Source: Bursaphelenchus xylophilus
Taxonomy: Eukaryota; Nematoda; Chromadorea; Rhabditida; Aphelenchoididae
DNA length: 64,000 bases
Reading direction: 5' to 3'
Assembly (NCBI GenBank): GCA_904066235.2
Contig: CAJFCV020000005.1
Span: 7,435,501 to 7,499,500, forward strand
This document shows positions 48,892 through 57,969 of this stretch, in pieces. A model generated the notes under the pieces. It worked only from the letters and a program-made list of their open reading frames with translations, was not told the origin of the DNA and did not search any database. The first letter of the stretch is position 1. Every line of letters begins with the position of its first letter. The position numbers and the translations under genes were made by a program.

Positions 48892-50870
48892 TGATTGCAA
48901 GCACATCCAAATGTCTGTAAAATATTCGAAAACAATCCTTGAAATGAGAATCTCGCGATGTTTAATCAGTCTTTCTTTGCTTAATGAGTCTCTGCTATGG
49001 GCGAATGTTATGTGTAAGATATCGTCTTTCTTTTGATTAATTATAAATAATAAAAAAAAGGTCTATTTACAAGGGAGGTACCTCAACTCGACGCTGACGC
49101 ACACCTCGATTACAGATCGTATATGAATTCCTGCGCATTTTAACTCGCCCTTTGCGAGTGCAGCCGAGATACTCAAGGATCTTTGTGGTCGAGAGAGTAC
49201 GCGACACGCGGAGAGCCAATACAGAAAAAAAAATTTTTTGGCCATATAAGAGTGAAGACAGAAGATTTCGGAGGAAAATTTTGAAAATTTTTCGAATTCA
49301 CTTTTTTTTCGATTTTGGAGTAAAAATTTTTTTACTCCCAAAAATGCCAAAAAAAAAGTAAACACGAAGTTTACTCCAAGATTTGGAAAAAATTTTGATT
49401 TTCGGGAGTAAACTGGGAGTTTACTCGCCGGGGCCGAGAAATCGAATGGCGGCGAGTAAATCTGGATTTTGCTCGCTTCCAATTATTTCCTCAGCTATCA
49501 CAGAGGCACAGATGACCCAGGAAAACTTACGAAAAATTTTGCCGAATCCTGACTGGGAGCCTCCGAGTCAGGAATCCCGCGATTCCTGCAGTCAGGAATG
49601 TTTTTGACTGGGCGGCCTCAAAATCGACATCCCAGTCACCTGAGACGAAGAAACGGGGAGAAAAAACGAAGAGAGCGAGAGAAACGCGCGCTATTTCGTG
49701 CTCTCTCTGCCTCTCTGCGCCCTCTCTTCGTTTCCCGCTCTTTCGCTCTCTCCTTTTTTTGCGCTCTCTCGCTCTTTCTTTCGAAAAAGAGAGAGAGAGC
49801 GCGAAACGGAAAGAGGGCGCTGAGAGGCAGAGACAGCACGAAATAGCGCGCGTTTCTCTCGTTCTCTTCGTTTTTTCTCCCTATTTCTTCGTCCTAGTCA
49901 ACAGTTATTGACCCCTCACCCAGTCAAGAATCGCGGGATTCCTGAATTGACCACAGTCAGGAAGTTTTGACTGTACGAAGAGTCAGGAACCCCGCGAATC
50001 CTGGCTGGAGCCTCCCAGTCAGGATTCGGCAAAATTTTTCGAAAGTTCGGCGCGAATTACTAACGCAAATAAAAAAAAATTTTTGCGCCCATGGGTCGAC
50101 TGTTCCCCGGGAGTAAACTCTGGATTTACTCGCCGGCACCTTCGGCGAGTAAATTCTGAGTTTACTCCAAAAAAAGGCGAAAAAAAAGTAAACTCGGAAT
50201 TCACTCCAAAAATGGAAATTTTGAAAGCTATTTCGATTCCTACTCGCCGACCCATAAAATTTCTCGATTTTTACTCTCTTTTTCAAAAAAAAAGTGAATT
50301 CGAAAAATTTTCAAAATTTTCCTCCGAAATCTTCTGTCTTCACTCTTATATTTTCTGGTTCGGCAGGAGAAAATAATTTTTTTAGAATCGTTCCTTATCA
50401 CATCACATGCCAACATTCAAATAGTCAACAAATCATATGTAGGTGTTTTTGTACAACAGGGGTGTAACAAGTGTTTGTAAATAAAAAGAGCGTGGTTTCC
50501 GTTTTCCCTATTACAATGTGTTTCCCTTTAAATGTAGAATTTTTTATTTGTCGACTTCTCACCAATTTCAAAGCCATTTACCACAAACTGATTGCGGGGT
50601 GTAATAAAAATACGACGCCGCTCGTCATACGATGGGCGAAGCATATTAAAACATCACGTAAAATAGGTATTTACGGAAGGGTTACTTTTACAATCATAAA
50701 ACTTTATAAAAAAGGGCCATCTTCAGGGTAATTCCCCTTTCCATTAGTCTTGGGTTTTTTGTTTGATTCGATTTTCGAGGAGAAAAAACTTGTTTCTAAT
50801 TCCAGAAGACAAAAAGTTCCAAACCCATTATATCAATTGTTGTTGTTTCCCTCTAATCAGTGGCTAGAGT
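48892..50870. other. intergenic region with a long palindrome
   Basis: A 3' UTR with AATAAA near 49047 is followed by a diverged copy of the dispersed 645-1093 repeat at about 49.13-49.24 kb and then the large palindrome at 49245-50347. The stretch 50.35-50.87 kb is AT-rich upstream sequence of the next gene. Confidence 0.5.
49245..50347. mobile_element. 1.1-kb nested palindromic (foldback) element
   Basis: The outer arms (about 49245-49480 and 50100-50347) are inverted copies sharing GAAGACAGAAGATTTCGGAG, GAATTCACTTTTTTT and several GAGTAAACT/AGTTTACTC blocks with CTCGCCGG. Inside, GCCGAATCCTGACTGGGAG and GTCAGGAATCCCGCGATTC pair with complements at 49.92-50.04 kb. The centre (about 49640-49896) is a near-perfect palindrome of an (A/G)GAG-rich sequence including CGAAATAGCGCGCGTTTCTC. 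No transposase frame is seen; frames rich in Arg/Ser across the centre result from the GA repeats. Confidence 0.8.
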
Positions 50871-51363
50871 ATGCGCGAGAGAAGTCGAGTCGCCGTTCTG
50901 CTCTTCCTAATTTTGCCTGCGGTCCTCGGGATCAACGACCGGCGATGGCGTAAGTTTTTTGGAGTGCTGCATTATCATTCTAGATTCGAAGGGAGTACTG
51001 TAGGCAATGGCCAATATAACAATTTCTAATTTTAAAAGGAAAAGCCCCGAGATTCCCTTGTTTTTTGTAAGGCCCTGCATTTTAATGAAACCTTAGGCCA
51101 ATACTTGAAGCATATCAAAAACTATCTCTTACCCCATCTAAACCCATCGAATATTCCTTATTTTTATCACAGCCTGCAACCGAGAGCGCCAATGTTACCA
51201 GAACCACGAATGCCCTACAGGTCACTATCGAATCCTCCTAGAGATGCCCTCTTCCCGTCCCCTAGACCATTGTGTGTGCACCTGCGTCCGGGATGTCTTA
51301 TTCAGCGCAAAGAGAAGACTGCAATCTAAGAGAAGCCGAAGAATGAAGCCCCAACACCATTAA
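50871..51363 (+). CDS. small secreted 6-cysteine protein, family not recognised
   Basis: Two exons (50871-50949 and 51173-51363) join in phase 1 to give 89 aa. The N-terminus MRERSRVAVLLFLILPAVLG is a clear signal peptide. The mature part has six cysteines in the order C-x5-C-x5-C then, after about 20 residues, C-x1-C-x1-C (HCVCTC). A strongly basic tail follows (KRRLQSKRSRRMKPQHH), which contains dibasic sites that could be processed. The donor GTAAGT and acceptor TTATCACAG fit consensus. The alternative frame at 51105-51329 crosses the intron and is rejected. It converges with the acyltransferase gene, 108 bp away. Function is unknown. Confidence 0.72.
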
Positions 51364-51471
51364 ACATATTCGATATCTGTACATATCTGTATAAATATAA
51401 CGGAATTCGACCGCATAAAAGCTGGCTGGACAAAAAGTTAGAAGTATTTATTTAATGGAAAGTTGAAAAGT

Positions 51472-52629
51472 TTAATAAAATTCGAGATGAGAATCTTCTG
51501 ATACACCGTATTTGCTCTTGTGCGCTTCGAACAGCTCGCTCAGTTTAGATTTGTAGAGCCTGTGGAGTTCATCAACCTGTTCTCGCGTTGGATTTGGTGT
51601 CCGTTCTACTGGGATTGGGGTTCCCACTCAAATAATATATGAATCACGGTTAAAAGATCCAATTTAAAGATAAAGAAGCCTTCCTACCTACTGAAACCAC
51701 CTCCGTTCTGAATGGGACAATCCCCGGAACAAACGGGATGATATTTGTGCCATATGCCGCTACCGGGCTGAGTCCCACAACCGTCTTGAACCTGGTTTGG
51801 AACGCCCTCAACCGAGATCCGACTGGATTCCAGACTTGTTTGAATGTACTGGTCTCTCCAAATGAGTACACTGGCACCAGATACGCTCCAGATTCTAACG
51901 CCAATCGGATGAACCCTTTTCTTCTCTCCAAACACAACTTAAATACATTGGGATGACATTCCAAGGCCTCTTCTGCTCCGCCGACCACAAGCACCACTGC
52001 TTTTCCTTTGTTCACATCCGACAGTACGGTCAGCAGCGCCTTGAACGACGACCCAACAAGTCCGAAAGCCGAAAGAAGTTCTCTTCGGAAGGGCTGTTTG
52101 AAATGCATGTCCAATGTGGCGAGATAGCGGTTAATTCCAGGAAATTGTTCGGCAAATCGAGTGCCGTTGGTGCAAACATTGATCACAGCTGAGAGAGAGA
52201 CAATTCCGTGGGGATGCCATCTGAAAACGAGCTCAAAAATTGTGCTTTCGAAGGCGTTGTGTAACACTAGACACCTTACGCTCAATTAGAGTATAAACCT
52301 CCTAAAATATGAAAGTAAAAGACTTACGCTAACAAATAATTCTTGTCAGGTGACAGCTCTGCTGTTTTGACCAATTTCATCGGGAAATAATTGGCCAAGG
52401 GGTCCCAGAATGGATGATTCCGCATCCAATCCCATGCTCGACAACTCTCTGTGATCAGATCCCAATCATAATAGAGCCAGACGGAATAAAGAAGCACTAC
52501 CCACCAAAAGGAGGTGTATAAAAGAAGATAGACGAAAACAGCGATTGAAACAAACGGTAGAAATAGGAAAACAAATATGAAAAAGAGGACCTGAGAGATC
52601 TCTAAACTTCTCTTTATTAGGTACGTCAT
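51472..52629 (-). CDS. DGAT2/MOGAT-family acyltransferase
   Basis: Three minus-strand exons (52629-52328, 52220-51688 and 51626-51472) sum to 990 nt, 329 aa. Residues 8-60 form one or two membrane helices (VLFFIFVFLFLPFVSIAVFV, FWWVVLLYSVWLYY). The active-site HPHG is at 103-106 (WHPHGIVSL), and family blocks VVGGAEEALECHP, RKGFIRLALESGAYLVPVYS, SFGE and NIIPFVPG follow. The C-terminus has the typical VVGTPIPVE and HRLYKSKLSELFEAHK. DGAT2 enzymes acylate diacylglycerol or monoacylglycerol at the ER and lipid droplets. Which acceptor is used cannot be told from sequence. The C-terminal exon was placed by reading through the GTAGGA donor; the ORF otherwise runs into intron. Confidence 0.92.
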
Positions 52630-53068
52630 TGGACAGGAAAAATCAGATCAGAAAATAAAAAAACGAACGATCATGCACTCCACAATCAGAGCGAAGTTTT
52701 TTGTGAGCAGAGTTTATCAAGGAAAGTGATAAGGTTCTTTGAAACCTTCAGGAATGTGAGACGATCAAGTGTAATAAAACAGCAGACATTGTATTGCATC
52801 CACTGATTTTTTTCCATTTTGAATGATAAAATCTCTAATTTTTAACATGATGATCATGGTGACCTCGCATCAGCTACAGAAATTGCCCAAAATCTGTAAA
52901 TAAAAACCTTTCGCCGTATAAAATGTGGCCACAGCGACATCTTATACGACGAAACCTTTCCAAAACTATTTTTTATTTTTTTGGAGATCAGCGTAAAATT
53001 TCGTTTTACTTTTTCTAGTCTCAGCTTGTAAATACAAGTTTGTGTTTGTTCAGATATACAGTCGGATT
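52630..53068. other. divergent promoter region between the acyltransferase and ataxin-3 genes
   Basis: A 439-bp AT-rich interval serves as the upstream sequence of two genes on opposite strands. No clear TATA box or repeat is identified. Confidence 0.5.
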
Positions 53069-54342
53069 ATGTCGAATATTTTTTTCGAAAAGGTGGGTCA
53101 AATTTTATATTGGTTTTGATTTTTAGCAAGATGGAATGCTCTGCGCCCAACATGCTCTTAACATGTTGCTCCAAACCCGAATGTACACGGCCTTTGATTT
53201 AGGTGATATTGCGCGTCAGTTGGATGAACGGGAAAAAGCTTTATTGCCACCTCAGGAACGAGCCAAATTCGTGAGCAGTAATATGGACGACACAGGTTTC
53301 TTCTCGGTTGAAGTGATCCGCGAAGCTCTAAAAACATTGGGGCTTGAAATGATTCCATTGTTATCTCCCGGACTTCGAGAATTCCAAGCTAGTCCAAAGT
53401 GAGTTTCAATTTATATTATACTCTATGATTTAGGTATAATTTTTAATACTTTTTTTGTCTAGACTTGGTCAAGCTTATATCTGTAATATGAATGAGCACT
53501 GGTTTGCTCTTCGAAAGTTGTTTGGCACCTGGTATCAGTTGGATTCGATGAAGAATGGGCCAAAAGAAATATCGGAAGGTCATCTTGATGCTTATGTGGC
53601 GCAATTAATGACTGAAGGTGGGTATCCTAGATTTTTTATGTCATTTTATGTGTTTAGGATACTCTGTGTTTTACATTGGTGGCGATATCAGTCAATTCGT
53701 ATATACTAGAGACTTAAATGAGGAATCTCCGCCGGTTTACCAAGGTCCAGAGACCCGTCCGCTCATACCACAAGATGATCTTGCTGTAGGTTCGCTTTTC
53801 TCGTTTCATTCTTCTTTAGAGGGCCATTGAGATGAGTAAGAAGGAAAGTGGGTTGACAGGGCGGGACGCCGAACAGGATGAGCTTCAGGTATTCAATTAT
53901 TTTACTCATGAATAATATTGAGATTTAGCGAGCGATTGCATTGAGTATGAAAGAGGCGGGTAATGTGGGAGGAACTGATGAGCAAGATGATTTGGAGGTA
54001 AGTATTCACCTTGTTCTTGTTTATTTATTTTTAGAGGGCGATCGCAATGAGTATGCAAGATGTCCCCGGCTCTTCCGGAGTCAGCTCTCAAAAGCCCAGT
54101 GACGATGTTGAAGTAAGTGAAATTGTGTTGTGTTTATCCTGGTTTAGAGAGCAATTCAAGCGAGTTTGGGTGATATTCCATGTTCTTCCAAACAGGAGCC
54201 GGCATCTTCTCATATTCCTCCAGTTGTTCAACCATCCGTTGTCTTTGTGCAGCCTCCCGAACCTGGAAAAGCAGACACTCAGTCCTCTACAGACGACGAC
54301 CTTCGACAGAAAAGAGCTGCTTTCCTCAGGCGGTTTGACTGA
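53069..54342 (+). CDS. atx-3: ataxin-3 (Josephin-domain deubiquitinase) with four UIMs
   Basis: Eight exons (53069-53092, 53127-53398, 53463-53617, 53658-53785, 53820-53888, 53929-53997, 54035-54112 and 54148-54342) give 329 aa. The Josephin domain (1-170) has Q9 and C14 (GMLCAQHALN) and H111 (NEHWFALR), matching human ataxin-3 Q9, C14 and H119. D126 (YQLDS) occupies the site of human N134. After it come four UIM cores, RAIEMS, RAIALS, RAIAMS and RAIQAS (from residues 194, 217, 240 and 266), each preceded by an acidic run and each split from it by a phase-0 intron. There is no polyglutamine tract. The C-terminus DLRQKRAAFLRRF is basic and could contact p97/VCP. Role: trimming ubiquitin chains in protein quality control. 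It heads a probable operon. Confidence 0.94.
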
Positions 54343-54480
54343 TGTTGTTGTATGATTCCCGGGAAGAAGTGTATAAATTGCTTGTGAATAAACTAAGGCA
54401 GCTTTTGTTTGTTGTACATATGAAACCGGTTAGATCCTGTTACATTTTCAGTTGGACTTGAATAATGTTTAGGTCTCAAT

Positions 54481-54487
54481 TTCCAGC
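54481..54487 (+). promoter_or_regulatory. candidate trans-splice acceptor before the MED28-like gene
   Basis: TTCCAG plus one base precedes the ATG at 54488, only 145 bp after the atx-3 stop, with no upstream exon of this gene evident. This fits spliced-leader processing in an operon. Confidence 0.5.
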
Positions 54488-55078
54488 ATGGCCTCGGCGC
54501 TCTCAGCATTATTGGAAGAGCCGAATTCGCCGCCCAAAAATGAAAGTGCCAACGTAACTCCGGGTAAATTTTTTTGTTTATCTGTTGTGACTTTAGATTG
54601 AAGTAATATGGTTATGCTTCTTTATTTTGTATCTAACTATCATAATTTAGTCGGAAGTCCGCGCCACGACAAGATGTTGCTGGAGAATGATCTTGTGGAT
54701 AATCTGAAGGACTCGACGGAACCACTGCCGGAAAGTAATCTGGGGAAAGCAGTCGACAGTTTCATTGTCCAATGGAATCAGTTGCTCGGAGACTTCAGTT
54801 CGGTTGTTGGATTCACCCCTCCATCACCAGACCATGTCAAAGAAAAGGCGGAGTACTCGGTGAAACAAGTTCGGGAAGCCGGATTGGATGTGACCTCAGA
54901 ATTGCATCGAGTCATGCTGGAATGGAGGTTAAATCATCCTCAAGAAGCAACTGAAGAAGATACGAAGGACCTTGAAGATGCAATCGAGAGGCAAAATAAT
55001 TTGTTGAAGAGTGTAAATGGACGATTGAATGAGTTATTGAGGAGGGAGGATCCTCGGGAAGATCAAATGCAAGAGTAG
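54488..55078 (+). CDS. Mediator subunit 28-like protein (tentative)
   Basis: Two exons (54488-54563 and 54651-55078) give 167 aa. The first 35 residues are Ser/Pro-rich; the rest is helical with a coiled-coil end (LEDAIERQNNLLKSVNGRLN). The succession LVDNLKDS, VKEKAEYSVKQVREAGLDVT, a Pro-containing turn (NHPQE), then a DLE...ERQNNLL helix resembles the order in MED28 (ELESSF, a helix ending in an EC pair, KPEQV, DALVQKHL). This is pattern comparison from memory; MED22 or another small coiled-coil subunit is possible. MED28 would belong to the head of Mediator. Position between atx-3 and a splicing-protein gene suggests operon membership. Confidence 0.75.
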
Positions 55079-55195
55079 AAATGGCTGTACATAACTTATT
55101 ATATTAAAGAAGGGTTGATGGATAAGATAATGTTGATCTGTGTTGGTTAGAATGCCAATTAATATTGTTAAAGACGAGGAACGAGGTTTATTAGG

Positions 55196-55201
55196 GTTTA
55201 G
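55196..55201 (+). promoter_or_regulatory. candidate trans-splice acceptor before the CLASRP gene
   Basis: GGTTTAG ends directly before the ATG at 55202, 123 bp after the stop of the preceding gene. The same arrangement is found before csn-1. Confidence 0.55.
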
Positions 55202-57321
55202 ATGTGGCACGAAGCACGAAAACAAGATAAATTGATCCGGAGTAAGATGGTGGATGCCGCCAAACGCTCGGAAAGAAGACGAAATTACTATGAGAGTGTT
55301 GTAAGTTCTTCATTAATTTTTTTTGTCATCATTGGACACACCGTTCTGTATTGTTGACTGATTGAGTGTTGCCGGGCCATAATGTATAAGTTAATGACAA
55401 TTCAAAATCTTCAGAGAAAAGATCCAGAACAATTCATGCAGATCCACGGCCGAAAGTGCAAGATCCATGTGGATCCGAACATTGCCTCGGCTGCTTCGAA
55501 CGTTTTGTAAGTCATTTTTTTCATTGACTCTTGGTTTCTAGACGAAAATGGCAAGGAGATTCGAACATCTTGATTGATCGCTTTGATGTCCGAGCTCATC
55601 TCGATTCAATCGACGAATCAAAACACAAAAAGACAACGTTATCACAGGAAGAAGAGGTTGAAGAAATACAGTGTGACTTTGAGAGGTACAAGATTGTAAT
55701 TCTGAATGAGTTCGAGGGCATTGATCAGACCGAGTCCTTGAATAACATTGCCGAAAAGGAGTTCTGGGATGATCGAAGGAAGGATAATTCCAAAGACAAG
55801 AAGAAGTGAGTTTTATATTGTATGTTATATTGGTTTAGGAAGAAGAAGAAGGAATCGGCCGCCATTTCATTCTCATACGGCGATTCGGCCGTTCTGCCGG
55901 GATCTTCGAACGAACCAGAAGATGATGAAGATTCAGATGCCGAAGTTGTTGATGGAATTGGTAAGTGGCTACTAACTTTTTGTTTATTGGATTTTAGAGA
56001 AAGAGTTCGATGTGAACCGATTGACCGCCGAAAAAGGAGTGGAATTGAACAAAGTGGGCGCCAGCTTTGGAAGAATGGGCACGGTGTTCATGGACCTCCT
56101 CCGGATCGACCAGAAAGAACAAGCTGAAGCCGCCGAAATAAAGGAAATTGACAAAGCGAAGCTCTCACTCTCTGTTGGTTACTTGTTCCCATTTTCGAAC
56201 TCCCATCTCCATATGATGTTATGTTATCCATCGATTTTAGGGAAAGAATAGTAAAGGAGAACGAGCCCGCCTCAAGAACAGGAGAGCGGCTCTTCTTTCC
56301 CAATTCAACACAAATGAAGATGCGGCCAAGACAGTTCTGGGATTGTTGCAGAAGGAAGTGAAGGCAAGGAGAAGGTCAGTTATATTGTGTTTAGTGATTA
56401 TATCACTTTAGGGATTCTTCATCGGAATCAGAAGAGGAAAGAGGACATTCGTTGGTGATTGGGGGAGATTCGGGTGTCAGGGAGTACGGTAATAGCCGAC
56501 TAAACCTCTTAAGACGGGATAGTGATGATGATGAAGAGAAGAAAAGATTACGGTAAGAACTACAGAATATTACTGAAATTGGTGTTTAGAGAGTTGAAGA
56601 ACCGAAGATCCAGTTCTCCGGACTTTGGAGACTCGGACATAGAAGTTAAAGTCCCCAAACCCCCGACAAGGGAGTCAAGTAAAGTAAGTGTAATATCAGC
56701 AATCATTATTGTTTAGGAGTCGGATAGTGATAACTGTGAACCCTTGGAAATAAGATCAAGTATGAGTGAGTCAGAACAGGAGCGACGGGAAATTGAGAAC
56801 AGAAAGCGAAGAATCAAGAGAACAAAGAAAATGGTAAAAGAGCGACAAAAATATGATGACAAAAGTGAGGATGAAGGCCTAAAGAAGGCGGAAATGGCTG
56901 AAAGATTGCGCAAAAAGATGGAGAAGAAGTTGAATAAAAGAGCGCAACAATTGAAGACTGAAGAGAGAAACAAAATTAAGGAAAAAGAAGCTGAGCAGAG
57001 GGTGAGTATATTATGAATTATTGAGACTTTGAGCTCCAGGAAAGAGATGAACTTTTGTCCGAAGATGCCAAAGCCCTCAGGGAAAGAGAACGTGGGAAAA
57101 GAAGAGAGTTGGATGGATTGAATGGACGGTCATCAAGCTCCAGCTCAAGAAGTAGGAGCAGAAGTAGGGAAAGGAAAAGAAGAAGATCGAGATCAAGATC
57201 GATGGAACGAAGAGACAGGGAAAAGAGACGGAGAAGCAGATCAAGAAGTCGAGAAAGGGATAGAAGACGTAGAAGAAGTAGAAGTCGGAGTAGAGAGAGA
57301 CATCGAAGTTACAGAAGGTGA
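55202..57321 (+). CDS. CLASRP/SWAP2-type serine/arginine-rich splicing protein
   Basis: Ten exons (55202-55300, 55415-55506, 55542-55805, 55839-55960, 55998-56173, 56241-56374, 56412-56552, 56590-56683, 56717-57001 and 57040-57321) sum to 1689 nt, 562 aa. The start MWHEARKQDKLIRSKMVDAA and the blocks RRRNYYESVRKDPEQFMQ, GRKCKIHVD and IDRFDVRAHLD match the N-terminus of CLK4-associating SR-rich protein (CLASRP/SFRS16). Acidic and coiled-coil segments follow. The C-terminus is a clear RS domain (repeated RSRSRSRER). CLASRP acts in alternative splicing with CLK kinases in the nucleus. The donor at 56174 is GTTGGT, non-canonical beyond GT, but the flanking frames match only with this junction. 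It appears to be the last gene of the atx-3 operon. Confidence 0.92.
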
Positions 57322-57969
57322 TTGTCTTCGTAATTATGTCGTTTGTAACTTTGAACAAAAAACTTTGTTATCCAAGCAATAAATTGAAAGTTTGATAGTA
57401 GTCATGAAGGTGGGTTGGCGCTCAATCTGGGTAGACGTATGGCCGAAAGAAAAGTGAAAAGAAGTCTGGTACCAGTGTTATGAATTAAGAAAACGTTTTT
57501 CCCTTCAATGGGATCGTTCGGCTCATCTTTTTACGAAGAATTGCGGAAATTAGAGAGTTGGATAACGTTCAAATTAGTAGGCGTGTTTCGTAATGATAAG
57601 TTCTCATTTTTGAGAGCTTTATGGTGTAGGAATCAATGTTCAAGGTTTTGACCATTGAATTTCAACATTTTTTTTATTTTGCAAACCATCGGACCATAGT
57701 CACATCTTGAATAATTCCTATGAACATTAGCCTGCGTGTAGAGTGCGTTCCATGGGATTTTTTTCGTACTTACGCAAGTCTCTAAATATTATTTTCTGGA
57801 CTAACTGTATCATTAAAAGTTACAGTTCAAGCCATATCTTGTTAATTAATTCCCAGAATCTGGAAGCATAATTTATTCGGAAAATACGAGGAATTGAGAG
57901 TACACGCAATTAAGCACCGGATTTATACAAACAAGAGGCTGGTTATGCAGCCCAAATATTATAACTGAG
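57322..57969. other. convergent 3' intergenic region
   Basis: AT-rich sequence between the CLASRP and SPARC-like stops, with an AATAAA at 57380-57385 after the CLASRP gene. No other feature is seen. Confidence 0.5.

Noticed and set aside
49598..49846. Arg/Ser-rich frames resembling an RS domain
   Set aside because: They translate the GA-rich core of the palindrome on both strands.
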